Below are positions 24,259 to 36,200 of a stretch of DNA of 64,000 nt, piece by piece. A program made the position numbers and the translations under genes. The DNA comes from Rhizaria sp. SCN 62-66 (lineage: Eukaryota; Rhizaria, unplaced). The notes below the pieces were generated by a model, which worked only from the letters and a program-made list of their open reading frames with translations, made no database searches and was not told the DNA's origin. Location of the stretch: contig MEDY01000042.1 in NCBI GenBank assembly GCA_001724265.1, forward strand, positions 1 through 64,000. The letters are read 5' to 3'. Numbering within the stretch: the stretch's first letter is position 1; each line of letters opens with the position of its first letter.

Positions 24259-27200
24259 ATGAGCACAATCGGAGGCAATTCAAGCGCGGTAACACCTGTA
24301 CAGACAGTCGCTAAGCTCCAGGTGCCACATGCAGCACCCATCCCACCTGTGGATGAGCAACGGCGCTTGATTGACGCGACGCTGACGACCGTGTCGTGGC
24401 CTCCCGCGCCGTACTCGCCGGTGCCCCTGCTTCCGCTCCGCTGGCTCGCGCGGCTCGGCGCCCACCTCGGCCTCCAGTGGCAGAGCGCGGACACGATCGG
24501 GATTGCGCTTGCGTTTCCGCCCACGCGCTCCGCGGCTTAGGTTAAGGCTGCGCAAGAGGCCGCTTGCGCACAGCTGACCGCCGTGAACAAAGCGCGCCGT
24601 GAGCTCAATCTCAAACCACTGACCCCTGTCTCCGTGCTGCCCGGCTCCGGCGCTGACGACTACGAGCCCGGTCCCGCGGACCCCGATGTGGACATGTTGT
24701 ATGAGGCTGCGTGGGGCGATGCGGGGCCTTCCGCGGCCGGCGCAGTCCTCTCGCCCGGTCCGATCGACTTCAACCATCTCTTTGCTGTCGCGGACCCCTC
24801 TGCGGCCGCGACTGATGGCGATCTGCTCGCACCGCACGTGCTATCGGGCTCGTTCCGCTTTTCTGCTGCCAGTGGTGTTACTGCACATGCCGATACTACT
24901 GCTCAGACTGCCGTTGGCTCTAACTCGCCAGGCGCGGCTTATGAGAGCAGCGAGGGTTTTGACGGCGAGAGTGTGAACGGCTCCACAAGCTCGCCCAGCG
25001 TCGCCAGTGTTGAGGGCGGACACCGCACCAGCAACAAAAGCATCAAGAACAGCAAGGAGACTGATTTCCCAAATCGCCGCACTGCTCACTCGCGCTCAGT
25101 GTCCGACGCACAGCCAGTAACCTCACGGCAACAACGCGGCGGCGCGTGCTTGAACACAGAGAGTGATCAGTAGACACACCAGTCGCATCAGCTTGCGACA
25201 CTCACGCTGGCTGCGCCCGCGTTCATTGCAATTGCGCCGCAAGATTCAGTTGTATCTCAGGAACATTTGTTGCCCGATGCAACGGTACGTTCGACACAAC
25301 GTGCTTCATTCGATTTTTCGTATATTCGACTCTTTCATATCGTTATTTCGGGGACTTGTCACACCATCTCATTTTGCTCATTTCTTTTCTACATGTACAA
25401 TTTCTATAGAAGTTCCCACTGTGCTGGCGCAAGCACCTGCCCGTGCCGCGCGGCCGCACTGCGCTGCTATACGGCTGCGTGGGTGTGCCAGCGCCGCTGT
25501 TCCACTTGCTCAGCGGCTGGTACGGACTCGCCTCGTGCCCCGCGCTTGCCTCCTCAGTGCCACTTGCCACGACGCGCATCGGCGGCGCACTCGCGCGCAC
25601 GATCACGCTCGACCACACAGCATTCGTGCCACTTGCAGTGCCCGCAGCACCCACTGGGGGACCCACGCCATTCTTGCTCACGCGCGTGGCGCCAGCGAAG
25701 TCAGCTTCGGATAAATCGACCAGTCACAACGGATTGCCTGGGAGCTTTCGCGAGGAAGACGAAGATCACCACGGGGGCGATGACTCTGACGTACACAAAC
25801 GCCGTCGTACCGAGAGTCACAGCGATGTATTGGACGCGGCGTATGGCGGTACTAACTACAACCATGGCTTTCGTCACAACGATGCGCGCTTGCCACGGCA
25901 GCAACCCGTTCCGTCTACAGCGCCGCTGGTGCTGCCGCGTCTGGGTCCCGCCGCGCTGGTCGCGCTCACGGTCACCAGCCGCCCACAGCCCGAGATGACT
26001 GCGGCGGGCCCTGAGTCTGTCCCTGTTAACAGAGACGTTAACGACGTGTACACTGCGGCCGCCGCGACGCCGATGCCGCTGGAGGCCTTCTTGCGTGGGG
26101 CCGCGCAGGCCGTGCGCTTTGTTGTGCCCGCCGCTGCGTTGCATACGCGGCCCGCCGTGTCCGCGACGCGCGCTGCCGTCAAGCAGGCCGCCAAGGCCGC
26201 CGCGCCCCCCGTGGCGTGCTGGCCGTACCGACGCGTCGAGAGCGACAATGACGAGGAAACTGACAGCGGTGACAGCAACGATCCAGACTTCGATCTCTCG
26301 AAGGAGCTTTCCGCGGATGCTGCACAAGCGGCGGCCGCGGCGGTGCTGACCGACATTCCAGTGCTCACGCCGCGCGCGCTCGCCAGTCTGTTCCGCGCGC
26401 ACTCCGCGCTGCTATCTGCTCTTGCCGCCGCGTGTGACCCCGACGAGGAGGGCCGGAGCAGGGCCAGCGACGCTACAGTCACTGCGAACACGGCTCCGCG
26501 CGTGCTCGCCGCACTGGCCGCTTCCGACGATGCTGCCCAGGACGTCAAACATCCCTGGATTGAATCCGTGATTGCGTACGCACGCGTTCTTGCCTCGGCG
26601 GGCGGCGCGGTGTCGCCCGCAGTCACCGCCGCTGCGGCCGCCACGACGCTTACCCGCGCCCGACGCAGCGCTGAGACGGACAAGACGGCCGCCGCTGTGG
26701 CCGCTGCGCTTGACGAAGCCGCGCACCCAGTCAAGGCGATTACCGTCTGCTGGTGCAGTGCTGTGCGCGGCGCCAATGCTGAGCGCACGCTGCCCGCGCT
26801 ATTGCGAGCACTGCCGCGGTCCTCTGAGGCATCCGCAGCGACGGATACAGTGCTCACACTTGGCAATAACAGGTTTGCGGTGCGCGTTCCGGTGACAGAG
26901 GGCGCGAACACAGGCACGCCCTTGGTGCCAGCGCTGCTGAACGCGACGCTGCGCGCCATTGGCACTGTGTCGGTCGCAATAGACGACGACACGCTCGTTA
27001 GCGATCGTGGCCAACTCACGCTTGTCGTGTCCACAGAGCAGGTCACCAGTTAGCCCTCGCGACTTTCAGCTTGTGATTTGTCTGCACTTTCGTGGCTGCG
27101 CGCACCTACTGTGGCCCCAGGCGCGAACACACATGCAACCTCGGACATCGTTGTTGAGGGCTCGAGCAATGTACACTTAACCTTGGATCGCGCTGTGGCC

Positions 27201-30200
27201 GAGCTTGCTCGCCGGCGCCGGTGTCTGCATCCGCTGCTGCAGGCGAACTTCTCACGACCATCATATCAGGAAGTTTAGTCGCAGGTGGCAAAGCTGCGCG
27301 GCGTGCGCGGGCTACGCAATATCGGCAACACGTGCTATATGAACTCCATTCTGCAAGGTCTTCTCAACTCCCCAGCACTCACCGCGGCGCTTGCACGACC
27401 CGGAGTCGCTGGCGCGTTCAATTACGTCAGTGCCATGGGCGCCAAGGGTGAGCTTGCAGTTGCGTGGAGCAAGCTTGCCACACGCATTTGGCGGGCACCC
27501 AAAGCCGACACTTCGCGCGACTCTCAGGCTGTCACGTCGAGTCCGCAGCTGGTTGATATTGCGCTGAGGTGGAATGACCTGATTGTGACTGGACGGAATG
27601 AAATCACAGCAGCTAAACGCATTGATAAGAATGACCGTGCTCGTGCTGAGCGGGCACATAACTTCCTGGAGCAACAAAAGGAGCAGCAGCAAGAGGGCGG
27701 CGCCGCTGCTGGAGCTGTTGCAGTGGCAGCATCGGACGTGGTTCAGCTATTGCTGCAGCCCCCTGTACCGAAGACCCACGAGCCCATCACGGCAGTGGCA
27801 CCCCTGGACGTTAAGACACAATTGGGTGACATTGCTGAACAATTTAAGGGCAGTCGTCAGCACGACTCGTCAGAGCTTCTGACGGTGCTGCTGGACGGGC
27901 TTCAGGAAGACACGAACGCCGTTGTGTCGAAGCCCTATACGTCAAGTAACGACGCTTTGCAGAAGGACGGACTCAAAGTGTTTGCACTGGCCGAGTGGCG
28001 TCGGCACCTGATGCGCATTAACTCCCCGCTTGTGCGCACTTTTTACGGCCAGACATGCTCAATGCTGCGCTGCCTTGTCTGCGGCTCCGAGTCACGGACA
28101 GTTGAACCTTTCTCGTCGCTCGTCGTCCCACTCCCATCGCCACGCGTGCGCCTTGTGCTCACAGTCGTGCGCACGCGCGACCTTCCCGCACACGGCGCTG
28201 CGGCGGCCTCGACAGCGTCTGCCGCGTGGTCGCGCCGGGTCAGTGAGCTGGTGCTGTTCGTGCCTTCGCAGCTCACCGTCGCTCACATCCGCGCTGCGAT
28301 TGCCGCCCGCAACAAGTCGCAAACCTCGGCGCCAACTGAGAGCGCCGAGTGGTTTACGCCCGCACTTGACATGAAGCGCTCCGTGTTTGGCTACACGCGC
28401 GTGCACAAGCGCCACAGTTACGGAGGCATGCACAGCGCGGGCCACTTTTCTTCACGGTCACCAGTCTATTCCTATTCCGGCGGCGCGCGCAGTCGCAATG
28501 GCAGTAGTTTTGACGATGACGACGAGGATGGGAGTCATAAGAAGGACGACAATGGCCCGTTGGCTAGCTATCCTTCCTCAAGCGCCCCCGTCAAGAGCAT
28601 ATCATCTGCCATCGGCGCTGGTGCTGGTGCCGGCATGCGTCGTGAGGTCGCGCTGGTTGGCGACGATGACACGCTGGATGCCGTGATCACAGGCTTAGGC
28701 GCTGGCGATGATGACAATGATATAGACGACGATGACACCGGCAGTACCATTGGGTGTGGCAGGACACAACGCACATGTCGCCTGACTTTGTGGGAGCTGG
28801 AACGCTCCCCACTTGTCGACGTCCTCTTCACGCCCTCCGCTACAGGTTCGCGCTCTATCGTGTTGCTGCCTCTCGATATCGCACTTCCTTCTATCATCCC
28901 GAGTGGCGGTGACTCCGGCGCGTACGCTAAGAGCGCTCACACCGTTGCCGATCTGGACGGTCACCGCTGGGCCGCGCGTGCTGTGCCGCCGCTGCTGGTC
29001 CCGCTGCCGACTGAGATCACGCCAGCTGAGCTTATTGGTGCAATGCAACCATTTGCGCTCAAGTCGCTTAACGCTGCGGACGCAACTGCTGCCGCAGCCG
29101 CCGCAGCTGCTGCGGCGCAACGCAAGCTTACTGTTGCCGACGCAGTGCCATCTTTCGATGCAGCTGCAGACTCTGCGGCGACGATGAACGCGCAGACAGC
29201 TTTGCTGGCAGAGCGCTTGCGCGTTGAAAAGGCGAAAAAGGAGGCGGCTGCCGCGCGTGAGGCGAAGGCCCTTAAGCGCGAGCGCAAGGCGCGCGCCGCG
29301 GTCGATGAAATCAAGACTGCTGCTGCGAAGGAGGACCAAGATGCAGCCGCGTTCGTGAGCGGCGTTATCTCAGTCGCCGACCGCCACTGCCTGGCCGGCC
29401 TACCTGAGCCTGTGATTGCGTTTGCCGCCGCACACGCGTTGCGCAACTTCTGCGTTTCACTCACTTCTGCTGTTCCCACGCCCGATGAGCCGGCTTTGCC
29501 ACCCTGGCTGGCGCCGGCGCTTGCTGCCGTGGCTCTGTCGCTGCCTGCTGGCGCATTGACCATGGGTGCCCCATCCAACACCACCGAAGATTGGGCCAAG
29601 GCGTCGAGTTGGGCCAAGGTGTCGAGTTGGCAGCACGCGACAACCGACATCCTCGAGCGTCTTTGCCGGCGGGACGGCAGCGGCTACGGCTGCGCGCTGC
29701 CTGTTCCCGCTGCAGCGATTAACACCACGATCACTGCAAGTGGTGACGCCGAGCATGATTCCGCTCCGCGTGTGCCGCAGGTGCAGGCGCCATACAGCGG
29801 CGTGCCGCTGGTGCGTTGCGTTGGCGACAGCGTGCGCGCGCGACTGGCACTGCCCGCGGCGACGCCTGAGGGCGTGCGTGCCGCGCCTGTCGTGTTGCTT
29901 GGTCCCACGCTGCACACCACGCTTAGGACTATCAGCTGGCCCGCCATTGACTCCGCCTCGGCCTCTGCTTCCGCGTCTCCGAAGCGAGATGTGCTTTCAA
30001 TGGTGGAGTTGTGCCGGGAAAAGCTCAAGCTTGAGCGCGATAAGGAGCTCGATCGGATCGAGCGCGAAGCTGAGACAGAGTATGACAAAAAAAAGCGAGA
30101 TGAGGACGAACAAGCAATCGCAACGCTTTCGGAGCTCAACAATGTGTCTGTGTCTGTGTCCGTGGCTCGTCCCAAGCTCAACAAGTCCGCGGTCGCGTTC

Positions 30201-32696
30201 ATGTTCGGCGGCGCCTCCAGGTACCAACCCTCCGCTTCTGTGTCGAACCCAAGCCCCGCTTGTTCTGGCGCAAGTGGGACGTGCTTCCCTGCGCCAGGGG
30301 CCCCGTCAGCTGGCGATTCGCCGGGACAGTCGTTTTCGAGTGGCAATGCGCCGCTGACGGTGCCCGAGCACAGCCTGGCGCTGCCAACAGGCGACATGTC
30401 ACTCGCAGTGGCCACGCGTGCCGCGAATCGGCTTCCGTGGGGGGCTGGGGATTTTGTCGCTTTGTCGGGTGCCGCTGCTACTGCTGCCGCGGCTGCGTCT
30501 ACTATGAACACAGTTGAGCATACGTCTCGTCCATCCGCGGATGAAAGCATCGACATGGGGCTGACAAGCAGTATGATCTTCCCAAATACCGACCGCGACG
30601 ACGATGACTCCAACGACAATGACAACTACTCCGATTGTTATGACTACGACCGCCACAACGAGAGCGATGAGAGGGACGATGATCACGTCGACAACGACGA
30701 GATCAATGTCAATGCTAACGCTATTTTGGCCGCTAAGAATGCGGCCCAGGCGTGGCGCGCACGGACAGCAGGCGAGATCGCCGCCGCGCTCTCCGCGCTG
30801 CTGCCCTCCGCCGCCGGCGCCGCTGCTGTCAGTGGCGTCGCCGACAGGGTCGAGGCGATCCTCGCACGCGCGCTCTCAGCAGCTCCGGGCACCGGCTTGA
30901 ACGCTGGCGCTGGCGCTGGCGCTGGCGCTGCTGGCTGCTGGGAGGATCCCGTTGCTGCACGCTTCGCTGCCTACACTGCGGCGAACACGGCTTCCCAGCC
31001 GTGCGATGCTGTTCCTACTGTTGCTTCTGACACTGTCTTTATTGGGTCTCAGCCTAGCGGGCTCACTGTGCCCACTGCGGCGAGTAGCGTTGCGGCGACT
31101 GAAGGCACACCAGTCGTCTCGCGTCAAACCTCCGTGGAGGTCAATCCGCAAGACGCGTTCCGATTGGCCGCCGACGCCGCGGTCGCCGCGAATGCGGAGT
31201 TCGAACAGCTGAGTGCGACAGCCGACTCTCTCGCCAAGACCGAGCAGGGTATGGCAGCGGTTGTCGCTGGGGCGGTTGCTGACTTAGCTGTAGTCGCACG
31301 CCGCCGCGCAGCAGCTGTTGCTGCGTTAGCCGCGGCAAAGCGCAAGTCAGACGATGCACAGCGAAAGAAAAAGGCTGCGGCTTCGGTGCTGGCGGGCCCT
31401 CTGGACCCCTCATGGCTTGTCGTCGGTGATACAGCCAGAACCGAAGCAAAGGCCGGCGCGGCGTTGTGTGGTGCATACGCTCTGGCGCGCGCCGCGCCGC
31501 TGATGTGTCCCACAGCGTTTTACGTAACTACTGGCGCCGCGGCCGCCGACTCCGACGCCGAAGCCGGTGGTGAGGCTGAGGGCCAGAGTGAAGGCCAGAA
31601 TCAAAGCAACAACGAACATACTGAGGGCGATGCAAGCTGCAACGGTGGTGACATTGCCGCTGTTCTTGAGCCGATGAGTTCTGACCAACTCAAGGATCTC
31701 GTGTCCAATAAGCGTGCATTCGCGGCGCTGCAGGGTCGGCCCATTCCCACTCAGTCTGCGCAGAACCCCCACAACGCCGGATTCGATCATGACGCTTACA
31801 GCGAGGCTCGTGAGGGCGTGAACCCCAGCCCCGCTGCTGAGGCGGCTGCTGCGATTGGCGCCAACGCGAGTGCGGAGGCTGCCGAGTGCACGTACGTGCT
31901 CCAGCGCGTCCACGCTCGTGTGGACAAGGCCTTGCCTGAAAACCACACTCTTGCACAGTGTCTCGCTGCCTTCGTGGCGCCCGAGCGGATGGTCGGCGAC
32001 AACCAGCCGCGCTGTCGCAAGTGCGCGGACTCGTGTCCGGCGATCAAGACGCTTACGGTCGTCCGCTTACCGCCCGTGCTGGCTGTCGTGCTGAAGCGCT
32101 TTGACCCCATCGACCGGACCAAGTGCAACACACCTGTGACGTATCCGCTGCAGCTCGACATGACGCCCTACTGCGACGCGTCGGCGGGCGCGGGGGTATC
32201 GTCTCCGCAAAACAGTCACGATGCTGACAACGACAACGCGATGTATGATCTCACAGGCGCGTCCCTGCACTCTGGTAGTGTGTCGGGCGGCCATTACACG
32301 GCCATCGGGCGCAATCCCCTGTCGGGGCAGTGGTTTGACTACAACGACAGCTCGGTGTGCGCACTCGACTGCGCGGACGAAGCCGCGCTGCAGCGACGAG
32401 ATGCGTACGTGCTGTTTTACCACCGCCGCGGAGCCTACCAGGCACTGCAGGCGCGCTGGGGGCTTGCACCCGCGGGCGTCAGGGTCGCCGACAGCGCAGA
32501 CGATGTCGCGAAGGTCTGGGGTGCAGACGAGGACGTCAACGGCGATGACGAGAGTGGTGAGAACGGCCTATTTGAAGATGCTGGGGCCAGCAATCCTGGT
32601 GATAATCCAGTTGAAGATATTGTTGAGTTTAATCTTGATGACCCAGTAGATGAGCCGAACGAGTTTAGCGAGACTGCGAGTAACGCCTTCCAGTGA
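24259..32696 (+). CDS. DUSP-USP ubiquitin carboxyl-terminal hydrolase (USP4/11/15 type), 2,770 residues, four in-frame UAG
   Basis: Removes ubiquitin from proteins as a cysteine protease. Exons are 24259-25284 and 25410-32696, ending TGA. A DUSP domain is split by long insertions: RWLARL near residue 62, PGPID at 166-170, and the closing HLLSGWYG at 374-381 after the intron. The catalytic domain then carries the Cys box NIGNTCYMNS (Cys 984), QHDSSELLTVLLDGLQED near 1159, a zinc-ribbon CxxC at 1230 with its partner CxxC at 2544, the His box SGGHYTA (His 2637) and YNDSSV (Asn 2654). All catalytic positions are intact. Domain order and the large insert between catalytic halves match USP4/11/15, but those are about 960-980 residues; here Ala-rich and acidic insertions triple the length. 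UAG lies at residues 94, 305, 890 and 965, and every segment between them is open and in phase. Confidence 0.9.
24538..24540 (+). other. In-frame UAG codon (residue 94 of deubiquitinase)
   Basis: TAG lies between the first (RWLARL) and second (PGPID) parts of the DUSP domain. The next 210 codons are open in the same frame. It is best read as a sense codon; the inserted residue is unknown. Confidence 0.8.
25171..25173 (+). other. In-frame UAG codon (residue 305 of deubiquitinase)
   Basis: TAG lies between the PGPID motif and the intron that precedes the closing HLLSGWYG of the DUSP domain. No ATG follows before about 25995, so translation of the domain end requires passing this codon. Confidence 0.8.
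25285..25409 (+). other. Intron in deubiquitinase gene
   Basis: A 125-bp intron, GTACGTTC...CTATAG, phase 0. It is AT-rich against GC-rich exons. Removing it joins a frame ending LLPDAT to KFPLCWRK and completes the DUSP domain. Confidence 0.8.
27051..27053 (+). other. In-frame UAG codon (residue 890 of deubiquitinase)
   Basis: TAG is followed by 74 open, coding-biased codons in the same frame, up to the next UAG. It lies between the DUSP region and the catalytic domain. Confidence 0.8.
27276..27278 (+). other. In-frame UAG codon (residue 965 of deubiquitinase)
   Basis: TAG lies 19 codons before the catalytic Cys at 27333-27335. The first ATG after it (27339) is downstream of that Cys, so the protease cannot be made intact from a start located after this codon. 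Confidence 0.85.
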
Positions 32697-33278
32697 CTTC
32701 TTGTGAGTCTGCATTTTGACCACTTTTTACAGATTAAAACATGTTTTATTTTGAAATACACTTGCTCTATCCATTGATATCGCTCTTGGCTCCTCGACCA
32801 GGGGTACATTCATCCAACTATCTCCGACACGCTTATTCACTCGCCAACAGCCACAGGGACCATAACATTGTTACATGGTCGCCTAATCAGGAATGACAGA
32901 TACACGAATTTAAAGAAATAAACAAACAATGTCAATATAACATACACCTTGAAAGCATAGCTGTTGACGATTGCTAGAACACGTAATTCCTTTACGAGGA
33001 TGAGCGTCGACCGACAAGCTGAGTGTGGAATATTTGAAGGAGGAGACATAGAACAAGGAGGTATACTTTGTCGACTTGCACCATTGATAAAAAACCAAGA
33101 TATTTGTCTGCAAATTTACGCGTTCTATTGTTTTCTTGAAAATTGTTTCTCATAGTGCCTATTCTGTCTTGATATCCACGATTGGCATTAGCGACCACAA
33201 CTCGAGAGCTTCCAACCCTCAAGGAGCATTTCGGAGTAGCCAGACGCAGCTCGTCATTGGCGTTCGATTCAAATATCA
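32697..33278. other. Intergenic region
   Basis: AT-rich spacer between the deubiquitinase stop and the ATG at 33279, both genes on the plus strand. Nothing else is recognisable. Confidence 0.5.
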
Positions 33279-36200
33279 ATGGCCGACCGCAACCAGGCAA
33301 AGCCTACCTCGCCTTCCGCAGCGCCGGCGGTCGATGCGCCAACCACTGCGGCTCCCGCGGGTAGGCATATTCCCGTTCCATCGTATCTGCCAACAGCTCC
33401 GCAGTCCGGACGCGCGGCCCCCACGTCGCCTTCCTACGTTGGACCACGCTCGCTGCAGCACCCGGCGACTGTCTCACGCCCGGGGCCAGTGTCTGTGGCG
33501 TCGCTGCTTCCGTCCTCGATGCTTGGCCCCGCGCAGCCTCCCTACGGGCACGCACAGCCTTCGTCGTGGCAGCTCTCTACCGCCTCCATCCCCGTCTCTG
33601 TTTCCGCCGTGGCGTCTTCCGCGGCGCAGGCCACAACAGGGCCGTACCACCCGCCCTTATACACCGCGCAGACGGGCGCACATGGACCGAGTTTTGCCCC
33701 AACCACACCAAGCTACACTATGAACTTCGCGAATAGCAGCAGTACGCACACAGGCAGCAATGCGTACAACAATGTCAGCAGCAGCAGTGTCGCACAGCCC
33801 GCGACAGTTGCGACGTATACCGGCTACGGCCCAGCGTACACAGTGCCTTTGTACCACTCTGCAGCCGGCGCAGGCGCCGCGTATGTCTCAACTGCCGCCG
33901 CCGCAGCGTCGTCATCGTCATCGTCGTCTGCGATGTATGCCGCGGGCGCTGCTGCCAATGCGTCACACACAGTGCCGGGACCGGGCTCTCTGCAGCTATC
34001 AGTAAATGCGCCACCCGCGTTGCCCTATGCACCCGCGGGAGGTTCATTCTTTGGCGCATCGAACCCAAGCAGCAGCCACAACTCGAACTCTGTTGCCAAT
34101 GCTGGCAGCTCTAGCGGTGCGGTGGGCATGTCGTCGCATCCAACAGGACCGTCATTTTCATTTCATTCCTCTGCGCCTGCTGTCTCCGGTGGCGCTGCAT
34201 TGGGGAGTGCTAATCAAGGCTCGTTCAATGCGAACTCATCGTACACCGGCGCTGCGTACAATCACGCTGCAGCGTACGGTGGCACTGGCGCAGGATACAC
34301 TGGAGCGCACACGCCTGGATTCGCGAGCCAACCACAGTATCACTACCCATATCAATATCAACCGTCTCAGCAGCAACAGCAGCAGCAGTATCAACAATAC
34401 CAGCAGTATCAACAGTATCAACATCAGCATCAGATACAGCAAGGTGGAGTGCAACCATTATCATCCCCCTTCACATCTTCTGCATCGTTTGCACCCCAAT
34501 CTCCTTACGTTCCCACAGCGACTGGCCCCAGCAGTCCTGTATTTACATTCTCCGCGCAACCCGCAACCGCTTTCGTGCAGTCTTTTTCTCACACCGCACA
34601 ATCGCCGTCGCAGCCCTTTCTGTTCCCTGCGCCAGCCTTTCTCGCCAGTCTGCGGCGCGGCCCGCCCGCGGCGCTTGCGTTGCCTTCTGAGGCCGCCGTC
34701 GCGCAGTGCGGCCTCTTTGTCCGCGCATGTCGCGCGCACATGCGGTCGCTGGTGAGCGCGCGCGCGCTGGACCCTTATCCACGACTCCCGCTTCACTTGC
34801 GCACCGCCGCGCTTGCCAGTGGTCGTGTGACTGCTGCGCGTGACTCAGCGCAACACACGCTGCCTGCACACGCACATTGGCCGATGATCTCGGCGTCGGA
34901 CGCATGCACTGTGATGGAAACGAAAGACGCAGCTGGGAAGCGTCATGAGTCTAATACGGCGTCGGTGTTAGCGGATGATGCCCAGTTCACGCTGTCTGCT
35001 GCGATGTCGGAGCTATCATCGATGTTTTCCCGCGCAACAGCCTCACGCATGCAGACTGCCGTACTTCAGGCCACTGAGACTGCATTTGCCTCTGCTTCAT
35101 CTGCGGTTAACACGACGCTCAGTTCGAGTGCGCCGCAGTGGCCCGCGAAAGGCGCCGCGCCGCCACGGGCACTGACGACTGCGCTGTCGATTGTATGCAC
35201 GTTGATGGCTCTGTCTGAGTCTTTCACCGAGTCACAGTCCGAATGCATCGCGACCGTGCCCCGCGTCATGACGCAAAGAGCTTTACTGCACCAGAGCAGC
35301 GGCCACAGCAATGATGCCGAGAAACCACGCAACGATGCGGTGGCAACCGCAGCAATTTACGTTCATGCCTTCCGTGGACTGTCCGCACTTCCGCCGCGCG
35401 CATTGCCGCGACCGGCGCGTTTTCCTTCTCTTTCCGACCCCGACGTAGACGGAGACAACTCTGTGACTGAGCTCGAAGGCGACACCGAATCCGCGACGGA
35501 CACCGCTGGCGGCGACACCCGCAGGCTGCCGGCGCTGCCTGCTCCACGCACGACGGGTGTTGATGGCGACTGCACAGACAATGAGGCTGACTTCAGCTCG
35601 ATTGGCGGAGTGTCGGCTGCGCGCACTATTGGTGCAACGCGGCGCCAACGCAATAGACGCGACGAGGCTGACGATACTATGGGCAAGGAGGATGAATTAT
35701 TGAAGCATGAGGAACCGCTTGAGGCTGATGAGCCAAGTGTTTACACGCTGCCGCCGCCGCTGCCGCCCCGCGGCTACCATCCTGCCGCGCTCGCCGCCTC
35801 GCTGCTGGCCGACGCGCGCTCTTAGCTGCCCCAGCTCTCCGAGTCGCCCAGCGCGGTCCGCTTTGGCTGCTTTGCGCCGGCGGTGCGCGACTCGACGCTG
35901 CGGCTTGTGCGCGCGGACCCCGCGGTGCTGGCGCTGGGTTGCGACGGCGCGCTCCCACCCTCGTCGCTCGCAACGCTGCTCTCGCGCCGCGGCGGGCTCT
36001 CGCGCGCCGCGGTGGCTGAGCTCGTGCGCTCCGGCGCGCTGACGCTGCCAGAGCTTGAGGCGCTTGACGCGCGCCGTACCGCACGCCGCGATGAGCGCCG
36101 CGCCGCGCGCTACGAGCGCCACGCTGCTCGACGCGCTGCAAAAGCAGAACCCGCTGCGAGTGCTAGTGCGAGTGCGAGTGCTGACGAGAGCAAGGTCGAT

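Noticed and set aside
27240-27284. TAG 27276 as the end of an intron (TTTAG)
   Set aside because: There is no AT-rich tract before it, the 74 preceding codons show coding bias, and the nearest GTAC (in AATGTACAC) would remove coding sequence. It is not excluded without cDNA.
35735-35825. TAG 35823 as the 3' end of a small intron starting GTTTAC
   Set aside because: The candidate is GC-rich and coding-like, unlike all nine accepted introns, and lacks the GTAC donor.
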